Source: Primula veris
Taxonomy: Eukaryota; Streptophyta; Magnoliopsida; Ericales; Primulaceae
Length of the DNA: 64,000 nt
Direction of reading: 5' to 3'
Assembly (NCBI GenBank): GCA_963682055.1
Contig: OY821746.1
Location: forward strand, 11,309,992-11,373,991
The position numbers and the translations under genes are program-made. The stretch's first letter is position 1, and every line of letters starts with the position of its first letter. A model generated the notes under the pieces. That model was not told the origin of the DNA and made no database searches. It saw nothing but the letters and a program-made list of their open reading frames with translations. Shown one piece after another: positions 12,386 through 24,696 of this stretch.

Positions 12386-15300
12386 ATGGAGTCGTCTGCT
12401 GCCCAGAATTCCAAGTAACTTCCTTTCTAAATATGCATTTCTATATATACAGAGGGATATCTCAATCTTTATATCTATAACCATTGTGTTGTGATCGGTG
12501 TAGAAAAAAGGTTTTCCTTGGGGGCAGTTCATCTTACAATGACCCTGATGTTTTTGAGATTGCTCCACCGACAAATTGGAGCTCAAATTCTCGTAAACGG
12601 AAAGAGGTAAGATATCGGCTATCCAAGTTCATTCATTGTTCTATTTCCTCTTTAAATGCCGTTGAAAATGGTAAAGCTTAAATTGAGGCGTAGATTAAGG
12701 TGAATGCAAGTGATCTAATTGAACTGCTTGGAATCTAAAGGGTGAATTTTGTTATCACAATGTAAACAGGTGGAAGGGAAAACATTTCACTCCTATGTTT
12801 CATGTTTACAGATTTTTTTGTTGTGTTGGGAAGCATTGGTGTAGAGAGAATAAAGCAAGCAAAGAATTGCTTGAGACTGAATTTTGAGTTTCTTTTTCTT
12901 TAGATTGGGAACAAGTAAAAGCTGAAACTTTATTCCCGCACATTGTTTTTTGACCCCGCGATTAATTCCTTGTGTATAACAGAATACATGGTAATAATGT
13001 GGATGATCTGGTTGAAACCAGTTAGGGTTGCTTTTATATGGGATTAAAATATGTAGAAGTAAATTTTCTTTGATTCACAGAGGTGTTGTTCTTTGACATT
13101 CTGATCAGATTTTTTCCTATGTATAGTTTCCTTCCTATTTTGGATGTACTTTTTCCATGTTTGTGATGATTGGTATTATAAGACAATCCTTGTTTTTCAT
13201 CCTTATAAATTATTTGAAGCGTTCGCCTCTGTGATGTATGTTTTTAAATAATATATTTATCTTTCATGAAAGAAAAATAATCTGATTTTACATCCTATTG
13301 TGTTTGTAAAAACTGCGGGAGAAGAGTAATGACTTAAGTGAAGTTGAATTGTGGGGAGTTACAGGTTTTGTGAATGAGTTGGTGACAAAACCCCCCTTTG
13401 TTTTTTTAGTGAGTAAAAGGAGAGAACTTTGATTCTGATATTTAACGTTGGTTAGCTCCTCATTATGCTTTTTTGCTGTGTTGGTGAGTTGTTTGGGGGT
13501 GGAAATGGGCGATGATCTGGTTGAGGCTAAATTTGTAGGACATGTATGAATTGTGAATGAAGTAGCGTTGCAATCAAGATTCTTTGTTTTTAAGTCGGTT
13601 TTTACACTAGTTGAGGCGGATCAAAGACTCTTTAATGTATCTTTTATATATTCTCATTATACCTTTTGCTTTATTTCTAAGGAATTGGGTGAAGAAAAAT
13701 AATCAATTCCTTGATGTAGATTCATTGGAGATGTAGATAATATTGAGGAACTGGATGTGAAACCAAATTGGTTTGCTGATTTACTGGATTACAGACAAGT
13801 GGAATCAGAAGCATTTACAAATAAGCTATCATTTTTCCAAAAAAAATTCCACGATATATATGTCTGTGTTTTGGTGAAAATGCTTGGTTTTAGCTGCACT
13901 AAAAAGCATGTCATTTTATCCGGTAGTAATTCGTTTTTATAGGTTCAGAGCTGAGAAATCCATCCTAATTTGTGGATTGGGGAAGACAGCTTCATAGATT
14001 TTGAACAAAAGAACCTGAGGAGAAGACAGTTGATTCTAAGTGTAAAACTTTTAAAAACTAGAATTAGACTCTAGATTTATGGTCTAAAATTAGCAGTAGC
14101 ATGTACATGTAAGCGGCGTAGCATGAGAACATCATACATTTTCTTTAACACGGCTTGATACGAAAAGGTCATGCTGTGGGTGGTGCATAATGTTTTATAT
14201 CTGTTGAATTCATGTCACGTTATTTATGCATTCGAAACATGGTTTTACAAGTCTCTTTTTGATGATATAATTCTATCCTACTTATCAAACTGTGCTGATA
14301 ATATTGTTTAATATGCATGCATTAAGCAATGGAGAAGAAATATTGAGTTACATCGAGTGTTTTTGAATTTAACATCACCCTTTTTAAAATAAAATTGTGA
14401 TCGACGGTTTGTTAATTTTTACTTGTTATTCACTTATAACATATTGTTTGTACTAACTAAAGGTAACTATTTACTTGTAATAAGTTGCTTCTTACTTGTA
14501 ATAAAATTGCTTCATGGGAAAATCAATTTCTTAAATTACCCGAAGTACAATTTTTTTTTCCGGCATGAATATAGTGTCTGCTTTGCTTGAATTTTAAACT
14601 TGTAGTCAACTCCCTGCATTCGCTGTATGTTTTTTAGTATTATCCATGAGTTGAAACCTCGTCTTGAATTGGATTTTTGCAGGTTACACATCTACAAGTA
14701 ATTTATATTGACTCGGATGATGATCTTGACGATCCTGTCGTGATTGATGGTCAACCCCCCATAAGCTACAAGGGGAAGGTAATCAAACTGTTTTCTTTAG
14801 CAATCTGTGGTCGCTACTTTACTGTTTGGCTAGAACTTTTCTAGCATATGTTCGTGCTTATGTTTTTAATCCACATGAGTGGAATAATGATATTTGTCCC
14901 ATACTTCAGCAGCCAGCCAAAACGTCACTTAACAATTTAAAGAAAAAGAGGATTTCTTCAACTAGTTCAAGTTTGGGGATTCAAATGGCAGTTTCACCTG
15001 GGAAAATAATGGACGCCGATGATGTCGGAAATCTAACACAAACTTCAACTGCATTTCCATATAAACAGTTTGATGTTGTTGAAGATTATTCAGACCATTA
15101 TTTTTATACAAAGAATGGTCCTTCTGTTCCGCAGGTAGCTACGATGGGAAAGAATGTCCCTTTTTGTTTACATATTTTTTAGCTCTTATTGTTTGGTGAT
15201 CCTTGGGCTAATATGTGCTTCCATTTTAAGCAGCCAAAGAATTGGGCCAAGAGAGTACAGGAGGAATGGAAAATTTTGGAAAAAGATTTGCCAGGCAAGT

Positions 15301-15461
15301 TTTCTCTATATGATCATAAATAATTGAGCAAGTTGAGTTTCTCTTAGATCATAAACTATCGGTAAAATGCAAATAACCCCCAGATGTATTTAGGCCTTGT
15401 TTGGTTGGTTGATGTACGGTGGGATGGGATTGGACTAAAAAACCTTTGGACCCTACAAATG

Positions 15462-15495
<34 letters not shown>

Positions 15496-16804
15496 GGAGA
15501 GTTACTTATCCCTGGAGTGAAAGGGTCAACCAAATTTGTTTTGCAACAAATCTCATGATACTTCCCATACTTGTAATTAACTCCCATCTACAATCTAAAA
15601 TTTGCAATCAACCTCACTTCCAATTATGAACTTCGCCCTTGGCCTAGAGTCTGTTTTTTACATCTTTCTTCATTCTATGTATTATAACGATATTTATGCA
15701 GCGGAAACAACCGATATAGTTTGGCAATTTTTTAAAGAATTCAGTTTTACACTTAATTTAATTGACCTTTTCTCTTTTGCGTAATGATTTTTTTGTCAAA
15801 CCCTATATTATTCGCATTTTCCAAAAGAAATTTATCCAAGATGTACTTGCAAAGTAATCCCATTTTAAATATTGGATATAGGTATTAATTGCAAAACTCA
15901 GATAACACGTGGGCTGTGGAGGTTAATTGCAAATTTCGGAAGTACATGGGACTTATCTGCAAACCACCCCTTTAACATTGTGGTTATTTGCATTTGACCC
16001 CAGAACTAAAAAGATATTTATCGATTTAACTTCTTTTTTATTTTATGTATTATCCACTCCCAGTCCCATCTGTTCTTCATTTAGAGATCAACTTTAATTC
16101 CATGCTGATTAATACGTATTCTATTTTCTTATCCGTCAATAGATCAAATATTTGTCAGGGTTTTTGAATCAAGGATGGACCTTTTAAGGGCTGTGATTAT
16201 AGGAGCTCAAGGGACTCCTTATCATGATGGACTTTTCTTCTTTGATGTATTCTTTCCTGCTGCTTATCCTGCTATCCCGCCGGTAAGTAGTCAAGTTCTG
16301 TAATTTTTGCTTGTGCATTACTTTAAGCTTATATATGTCTCGACAATGACAATAATTATTTGTATCAGCATGTACACTATCATTCTGGTGGTCTTCGAAT
16401 TAATCCGAATTTATATGAATGTGGAAAAGTATGCCTGAGTCTTCTGAATACTTGGAGGGGTAGTGGAAATGAGAATTGGATCCCTAACGTATCAACGATG
16501 CTTCAAGTGCTGGTGTCTATACAAGCCTTGATTTTGAATGAGAAACCGTATTTTAACGAACCCGGTTGGGCAAATTTGGCTGGAACTTCGTCAGGGGAAC
16601 GAAATTCCAAGCAGTACAGTGAAAATGCGTTTCTTTTATCACTAAAGACTATGGTGTACTCTATAAAGAAGCCACCACTGGTAAAGTTCCTCTCCCCATT
16701 CTATCTGGTAGTAGTACAACTTACCACAGATAAGTAGATTTGTTAAATTTGTTTGGCGATTTTAGTTCAGATTAGAATCATAGGTACATATATGGTCCAT
16801 ATGG

Positions 16805-16835
<31 letters not shown>

Positions 16836-17359
16836 AACAAACACAGGAAACCATTTTATGTAAAATCTGAAGACAGCTCTGGGAGGGCATGGCATGTAGA
16901 TCATGTTTCATAGATGAGGAAGTCGGTACCAATAAGATTTAAGTTTGAAAAGAAGGGCAACAAATTTGCTAGCTCCACTAGGTGACAAAAGTGGCCTACG
17001 TAATTTGAGTATTTGTGTCCAACAACTGAAAATAAAACCTTTGTTTGGAGATCTCCCTCAGAGTCTAATTTTTACATTTATATTTTCTGCAGCACTTTAA
17101 GGAAATTGTTATCTGGCATTTTGTCAAGCAAGCTCCAATTATCTTGGGGGCATGCAAAGTCTATATAGAGAAGGAAGCTCTGGTAGGGTCTGACATGCCT
17201 GTTACGGAAGGCGGTGAAAAAGTAAAACGCAGGATGAAGAAGTGCTCCAAAACCTTCAAGAATAATGTGTCAAGTCATATAACTATGGTGGTCGAAGCTT
17301 TCAAGCTGATCGGGGTACAGGACTGTGACAAATTTCTTGCCCTTGCGGAAAAAAGGTGA
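12386..17359 (+). CDS. UBC25-like: Ubiquitin-conjugating enzyme E2, PHO2 family (UBC-B)
   Basis: Spliced model: 12386-12414, 12504-12606, 14683-14778, 14910-15134, 15231-15294, 16143-16282, 16369-16680, 17093-17359; 411 codons plus stop. Exons 5, 6 and 7 have exactly the lengths of those in UBC-A (64, 140 and 312 nt), and all junction phases agree, so this is a tandem paralog. The UBC fold starts near residue 154 (NWAKRVQEEWKIL). The active-site segment is GLRINPNLYECGKVCLSLLN, expected catalytic Cys about C241. Exon 4 is 225 nt against 804 nt in UBC-A, so about 193 residues of the Ser/Asn-rich linker are absent. Intron 5 needs a GC donor (CCAG^GCAAGT); with it, frame and phase match UBC-A. 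Intron 1 is only 89 bp. The C-terminus ends ALAEKR, shorter than in UBC-A. No frameshift or stop was seen, so it looks functional. Confidence 0.88.
15465..15494 (+). repeat. Run of 30 consecutive G
   Basis: An unbroken G tract within UBC-B intron 5, on the coding strand. It lies inside a segment resembling a MITE remnant, with GTTTGGTTGG at about 15400 and the inverted-like TCAACCAAATTTG at about 15525. Its length is likely unstable, and in the transcript it could form G-quadruplex structure. Confidence 0.95.
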
Positions 17360-17950
17360 ATAATGCATCTTTTCAGTTTTTCAGACAGTTGTCTATGGAG
17401 ATCTGAGAAGTACTCTTTAATGGTGGTTATAGAAGTTTTTTAGACTGCTGATAACATTTGATACTTCCGATTTTAGGGGGTACTCATTATTACATTTTAC
17501 ATTGTTTATGTGGAGACTGATTAGATATTTGTTTGGTTTTAAGACTTTTTTTGGGGATCAGTTTGCCTTGCTTATTTCCTTTGTTAAAAGATAACCAATT
17601 TTCCCATTGACATAGTTTATACTCATTTCCTTTATTCTCATTAGGGGTACTTTACAGTTTATACCACCATTCAACATATGTATGCGGAATCAGTCAATTG
17701 AAGTGTATGTCCATTAAAATGCAAATCCGTTTAGTAGGACCGTCCGTCAAAAAAATCCAGTTCATGGAAGAGTATGTCGTTGCCGAATGCCTATTGGAAG
17801 TGAAATCATTTTCTGAATAGTATGGAAATAAAATAATATCATTGAAGTTGTGTGCGCATAAAAAAGTACTATTAAGTGGGTAACGACTAACGAGTTTCTC
17901 GTCACTGACATTTGTGAATTAATTTGAAAGTATGTCATTGTTTATTTTTT

Positions 17951-18460
17951 TATTAATAAGTTGAATTGTGTGTATGTTAAGACTGTCTCTATAGGAGATC
18001 ATGATGAAACACCTTGAAAATGGGTCATTAATACAAACTCTTTTTAATACAAACTACTGTGTGCTTGTTTATGTTTTTATTAATAAGTTGAATTGTGTGT
18101 CTGTTAAGACTGTTTCTATGGGAGACATGATGAAACACCTTGAAAGTGGGTCATTAATACAAACTCTTTTTAATACAAACTATTGTGTGCTTGTTTATGT
18201 TTTTATTAATAAGTTGAATTGTGTGTCTGTTAAGACTGTTTCTATGGGAGATCAGGATGAAACACCTTGAAAGTGGGTCATTAATACAAACTCTTTTTAA
18301 TACAAACTATTGAGTGCTTGTTTATGTTTTTATTAATAAGTTGAATTGTGTGTCTGTTAATACTGTTTCTATAGGAGATCATGATGAAACACCTTGAAAG
18401 TGGGTCATTAATACAAACTCTTTTTAATACAAACTAATGTGTGCTTGTTTATGTTTTTAT
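17951..18460. repeat. Four-copy 127-bp tandem repeat
   Basis: Units start with TATTAATAAGTTGAATTGTG at 17951, 18078, 18204 and 18331, giving a period of 126-127 bp. Each unit also carries ATGAAACACCTTGAAA and CATTAATACAAACTC. The copies differ by only a few bases, so the array is young. It starts about 590 bp after the UBC-B stop codon. An open frame crosses parts of the array, but only because the unit lacks stops in that frame. Confidence 0.95.
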
Positions 18461-18655
18461 TTTGCCAAGTGTCTTATAAGTTTGACAGCATACCAAAACA
18501 GAGTCTCATTTGACTAGCGGCCTAGTCGGAATCAGGATTGGGGTGAGTGAGTTGCTAAAACTAATATGTAAATTTTTTCCTTACTAAGGAGCGACAAAAA
18601 ATTCACTTTAATATGAACATTCAACTAGAAATACACAGTAAAAGAATAACTAGCA

Positions 18656-18800
18656 CTCACTCCGTCCCATTTTAATAAAAAGTTGTGTAATTTTGCAACA
18701 TAAAATTAGTACACTTAAAATGTCAGAATCATAAATTTCAAAAGCGACACATATAATTAAGATGCTTAATTATATAAATTACTTTGGAAACCTACAAATT
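18656..18800. mobile_element. Partial Stowaway-like MITE
   Basis: CTCACTCCGTCCCATTTTAA at the left end, with AT-rich sequence after it. A matching right end was not found. It lies at the broken edge of the copia relic. Confidence 0.5.
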
Positions 18801-18899
18801 CCGATCTATTTGCCCATAGTTTAGTTTGCAGATATACTACTACTGCTAATTGTTTATAGTTGAGGTGAAACAGTGAAAGTGTAAAAAATGAATTTTACA

Positions 18900-21800
18900 A
18901 AGCGTGGAGATATTTTAATCTGATTTAAATGTACGAATTTTGTATAGCAAAATTACGAGGAAATCAACCATCTCGTAATCAATTCCAAGATGTTAGAGAA
19001 GTCTTGCGCTACTAGGTGAGCATTTTACAATCTCATTATTCTCATCACTTTTTCTTACGAATAACCAAATAAACGAACTCGTTTAACATTGGTGGTGTTG
19101 GAGCTACAGGTCCGAACACACTTTTGCTAAGTAGTCTACTTGGATTGCAAGTTTCCATTAGACCAGTCTATTCTACGTTGACTTCAGGCAACGGTACATG
19201 GTTCCCTGTCATAATTTGCTCATATTATCAGTCGTCACTGAATATATGAACAAGTAATCAATGACACTCTCGTTTCGCTTCAATATCGTCTAAGATATCA
19301 TGATCGACAGATATTTCAAGATTCTTAGGATGAGGAGGAATCACACATCTCCTAGATCTTTTATAATCTCGTGCGACAAACGAGTTTCAGTTCACCACCT
19401 CTGGGGCTGAACGAGTTAAAACCGGTCAACTTCCTCTTATATTGGGAAGGACGACAGACTGACGGCCGACGGCAGCGTCATTTGCTTGGCGGGTTCGGCC
19501 AAAGTAACGTGTTACTACAGGAACACGGCGTTCGACAGGGACGTCTATCCTTGCAAACATTTTGCAGCAGGTATAAATGATCTCGTGACATCTCATAAAG
19601 TCATTAAATGCGTTTGCCATTTAGTTAGACTTGAGGGAGTTTATGCACTTACTTATCACTAAGTGCAATTTTGGGGATCAAGTTAAGACTGAGTGGGTTA
19701 TGCCACGTTACTTCACGTCATTCCTTATCAACGGTAACGTGCAAATCTCCCCCTAACGACGGGTAGAACAGTCTTAGCGATGTCACTTTCGCATATCATG
19801 CGGTAAAGAGATCGCTTGCCAAGGTTACTCTATCAAATGATAGGCATGGGATTCATAATCGACTTATGTCTCATTCAGAGGTCCATATTTTGAACGCTAT
19901 AGCGGCTCAATCGAAATATTAATTAAGCACTCCAAACACGCGTTAATATGAGACTTCTGGCTCATAACCAGTAACCAGCTGGTACGCATATGGTGTCTGA
20001 GTGTCTATGGGCCTTATAACGGACCAATGCAGCAAAATAGCATAACCCCACACGGAAATATAAATCTTGGTGCGCAAGACCAAGAAGTGCGTGCAATCAT
20101 TTGCAGTCGCATCATCAAACTTTCCGTCAGTCCATTTGGGTCTGAACATAATCGACAGGATGTTCAGTTTCAATTTCCAAACTCAAGTAATTCAAATCGA
20201 AATTTCGATTCTTACTCTTCGGTATTATCAAGTCGACTAGACTTTTCAGGATAATCCGGATCATGAGCCATCAACTTAATGATAGGGCTAAAAGTTTGGG
20301 AAATACTGCATTTCTATGGACAACAATAATCATCTGACCTTATTGTCGATGCATCAACCATAACCATTTATATTTATGGTCCGTCTTATGGTTGGATAAG
20401 TCCACAATAATTCCTTCAATTCTTTACAAGAATTCTACGAGTTCATTTCGTGATCTTTACACATACTAATCTTTTAAAGTGAGCATTAGTGACATGAATT
20501 TCGGATTAATCACGAAATATATTCTCAGAGAGAATCCAAATGCGATGCGATTATAAATCAAGCATCGTCTTTTGACCCGGGAATATCTCATCCGGTCAAT
20601 GCCACAATATCAAAATGCTTTGATCAATCGACAACAGACGAATGATAGTACAGACAATCATGTCTTAGCATCTAAATCCTTTATCATTCGACGACAGGCG
20701 AAATAATAAGGTAACTTTAAATGCTTTTAAAAAATATGGTAGCAACCACTTGAAAGACATCTCAACTACCCATGACTACGCTTTTGGTCGTATTGAGTGG
20801 AGGTTGTGTAAAGAAATTTTAATTCTTTCATGAGCTATTACCAAGTAACACTGGTTTTCTCGAATATTTTATAACTCAACAAGGTACGACAAGACCTATA
20901 GGAGTATAACGCCTCATATTTGACAAATCAATTTGTTTTTACCAAAGATTTCAATTTGAAATGACAGGTCCAGAATCGTTGTCACTGAGTACTCTTTTAG
21001 GCAAGTAGTTGGTGAAATTATATGGTACACTGTTACCCACTATTTCCAAAAAACCAACTACACACCAAGTATTGCCTAAAATTTCATAATTTAAAGTTTG
21101 GTCACATTTGTCAAAGTAATTTGCTCAAAACACTTTAAATTATTTCGAGAAATTTCGTAAACTGGCAAACCATAATACAAAAGTATGTCCAAATGGAAAA
21201 AAAAAAAACATAATCCAAATGGAAAAAACATAATCCAGATAAGCGGAAAAAAACGGCTCAATGATTTATCAAAATCAATAAAAAAATGTATCAAACTCAT
21301 TTGAGCCACAAAATCGGGGGTCTCAAGATTTTCCTTTCAATTAACTTTAACCACATTAGCATCGGTTTTTCCACCTTTATAATAGTTGTAAACTATTTAA
21401 GGAGTAACCGTGCATGTCCTTTGTCTTTATAGCATAGAGTTGGCTCCTTGAGCATTATCTCTTCCTTTGTTGTGATAACAGGCCATATTGTTCATTTCAA
21501 TTACTATCTTGGAGCCATAGGTTTTCGATTTTGACGATTGTCTAAAATCTCTCTTGGCTAAGAGATTCATCGGGATCGCGATAGTTTGAGACAAATAACA
21601 CTTGTCTCGGCTCTCGATTCGTGGAAAAAAAATATACACGAATAGCATTAATACCGGTCAAACAATTCGCCATTGACCCAATAACAGATGGGCGATAAAT
21701 GAACATGGTGAATATAAATTCACGATACTGCTTATGAATACAATTTCCAAGCTAGTATTTTTGGTGAATGATTGCTACAATATGTCAATTTCAGACATTT

Positions 21801-23895
21801 TTCACCATAGACGTCATCACGTCTCAAATGTGGCGGCGGAATAAAATGAACGCCTTAGCTTTCATCCTGATGGTAACAACAAACTCGTGTTTTACTCATC
21901 AAAGATGGCATCCAAAAAAATTTTGGACATCACATTTTCACACATCAGGATGAGTAACATGTGGTGACGGATTAAAATCAACGTTTAAACAGTCATTTCG
22001 CAAGTATGTTTTTACGATTTTTCTCATCATAGATGGCATCCAACATGTGTTGGGAGTTCTGGATTATTTATCATATAAAACGACTGGTTTATATGTTTAT
22101 GGTTTGCACAAGCATAAACTTTATTTCGAAACGACAGGTTCGAAAAATAGTTTTGCTTTTAATGTGAATAGGTTCTCATTGATCGAACGACAGGTCGATA
22201 CAGAGACACCAATTCGGCGAAACATACATCACTATATAAACACACTCGGGAAAATTATTATTTAGTCAACCACTTTCGGTAGCTCTACTTGAAAAACGAC
22301 CAGGAAAGACGGTGGGGGTGGAGGGCACGAATGCCACTTAAAACCCGACCTCATTAGGATGTAGACTTCCGCCTATATCTTTCCTAGACATCGTATCCAA
22401 ATAGGTGAGCCTATTTAGAGAAGATTCATAATTTTTCCAACTTAAATGTGAACATATATGATTTCGCAAATTATCATATTGTAAACATGGTAGTGATAAA
22501 TATTTAGATTGTACCTGTTGCCATGATTAATAATTCTAACATGGTAGCACATATTGCTAATAAGGAAATTAATTAAGGTTATCAATCTAAATCTATCAAG
22601 TTACACTAGTAAGATATAACTCTGTCTTTTATTATTTCTACCGTATGTGTATATATATATATTTTTTTTTTTTACAACATGAAAGGGTGCAGTATATTTA
22701 ATTACTAATTTACCATATCACATGCAGGAAGGGAAAATTTTAATTATAAGTATACAGTATACATGCAAGTTCTATATATAATAATTTTTAAAACCAAATT
22801 ACCAATTACACTAGCAATATCTAAATAAATATTATACAAATCTATTGATTTTATGTGTAAATTTTATTCAGGGTAGTTTAAAAATTGCAGTACCATATAC
22901 AAGGAAACAAAGTATATGGCAATTTACATATTATACGATTTGTATTCCTTTTTAAATATATACCGTTGTGTTAGCAGATTAAACCCTAAAGTACACAGGT
23001 CGTTCTAAATCAATAAAGAAACATGGCATTGTTTTCTTTGTCTAACATGGGATTATGTAATAGTTTCAATCATGCTGCAGTGATCTAATTTGACTTTTCT
23101 AAGTCATAAACAAGTCCCTACATACATATGTGCTATATAATGTAACTAATTACGTTAATTCCTTATCATAACAACTTATATGTGAGGACACTACACATGT
23201 TTGGTTTCTATGTCTTCAATAAACATGCATTTTTATATGTTCTTTTATGAATTGTTTTATACATACACTGTATTGATTCGTGGATGGGTAGTAACCAGTT
23301 TGATATTACGATTATGTTTCTACAGGAACACAAGATCTAAATCAAGTTTGATTACATGATGGAATAATTAACTATGACCAATTCCAGCATCTTTTAATCC
23401 AAGCATGCATAGACGAGCAATATATAGTTTTTCTTTAAAACATGCGTTTGATAGTTGGTAGGTGTAAACATATAAAAAAATATATACCGTACCATTGGTA
23501 TGTTGGGGACGACCGCTAGAATAGTTTAAAAACTTCAAACCTTGGCCGTATGTTTATAACCTACTCTTCAAGCTTAAACCCTGATCTTCGAACAAATACT
23601 CAAATCTCCCAAATTCCGCGAGCGTATATACTATTTTTACGAGCAAAGTGCTGATAACGTGTTGTGTGACATATTAGCTCGTTATAGATATATATAGAGA
23701 TATGTATAGATATAGAGAGAGGTATGAGAGACAACAGACGAAGTGTTTATTCATTAATATAAGTGTATAGATAGATACATCAATAGACCCGTGACCCTCT
23801 TTATATAATAGAGGGTAGAGTTACATATATGTTAGGAAAGCCCAAGATAGGCCCAATACAATAAGGCCCAATATGACCAATAATATCCTACAACA
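18900..23895 (-). mobile_element. Decayed, truncated Ty1-copia retrotransposon
   Basis: Read on the minus strand, short frames separated by stops and frameshifts follow copia pol order. Integrase: VWGYAILLHW at about 20037-20066, then YQLVTGYEPEVSY at about 19943-19985. Integrase/RT linker: ANAFNDF then ARIDVPV at about 19536-19617. Start of reverse transcriptase: VFGPVAPTPP at about 19091-19120, then the trace GIDYE near 18975. The core RT, RNase H and downstream LTR are missing, so the element is broken in RT. Upstream, 20250-22350 is remnant pol, and 22400-23650 is AT-rich with no readable gag. A single LTR with an adjacent primer-binding-like site ends the element at 23895. No intact open frame remains and it cannot encode its own movement. 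Confidence 0.8.
23660..23895 (-). repeat. LTR (5' LTR of the copia relic)
   Basis: On the minus strand it begins TGTTGTAGGATATTATTGG and ends with CACACAACA, so the ends are TGTTG...CAACA. Directly inside lies CGTTATCAGCAC (23648-23659), which looks like the primer-binding site found next to many plant copia LTRs. TATATAAAGAGGG is a plausible LTR promoter box. No partner LTR was found at the other end, so no target-site duplication can be read. Confidence 0.75.
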
Positions 23896-24045
23896 CAAAC
23901 TAAGAATTAAACCAGAATAAGATATGTGCAGGGTTTGTAAAATTCAAGTTTCACCTTTTCCGTCACAATACAACAAAGTGGCGGGATTTTTCTACTATAT
24001 TTTTTCTGAAAAAACGTACAAACCGTATAAAAAAACACAAAAACC

Positions 24046-24696
24046 TAGGGGTGGCTTCGGTACGGTACCGACTTTTTTGACTATATACCAATACCGAACC
24101 GAACTAGTTTGGTTTGAAAAAAATTATACCATAACCGAACCGAAAAAGTCGGTATACCGACTTTTTCGGTTGGTACGGTTCGGTTTTTCGTTTTATACCG
24201 AAACATTATTATTATTAAAAGATAATTCTTGATAATAATAAAATAGTAAAAAAGTTTGTAAAAAGTAAAATGTGTACAACTATTCTTATATTTGCTATAT
24301 TTATAGTGAATTTGATTAAAATAGTAAATACTTATAAAATAAGAATTCTTTTAAAATATTAGACAAAAAAATGGAGAAACACGAAATTATTGTATTTGGC
24401 TTCGTAAATAGTAAAGTAAGTCGTAATAAAAATTAAAATAAACTATAAGACAATTTATTTGTAAGTTATAACTATGTGTAAATTTCTATATATTTTATAA
24501 TTTTAAGGTTCGGTTCGGTTCGGTTCGGTATTGTACCAAACATACGAAATGGATACCGAAACCGAACCGACTTTTAAAGTTTGGTTCGGTTGTACCATAC
24601 CGAAAAGTCGATATACCGAAGTTTCGGTACCAAGTTGTTTAGTTCGGTTCGAAAATCGATCGGTTGGTACAAATCGGTACAAAAAGTCCACCCCTA
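24046..24696. mobile_element. Non-autonomous hAT element, 651 bp
   Basis: Terminal inverted repeats are TAGGGGTGG and CCACCCCTA. The flanking 8-bp direct repeat is CAAAAACC at 24038-24045 and 24697-24704, an exact match and the hAT hallmark. Both ends carry many CCGAACCGAAC/GGTTCGGTT motifs in inverted orientation around an AT-rich middle. No transposase is encoded. It is inserted in the left arm of the larger inverted-repeat complex, so it is the younger of the two. Confidence 0.93.

Noticed and set aside
18001..18270. 89-codon frame over the 127-bp tandem repeat
   Set aside because: The frame exists because the repeat unit lacks stops in that phase; it has no start context and no domain.
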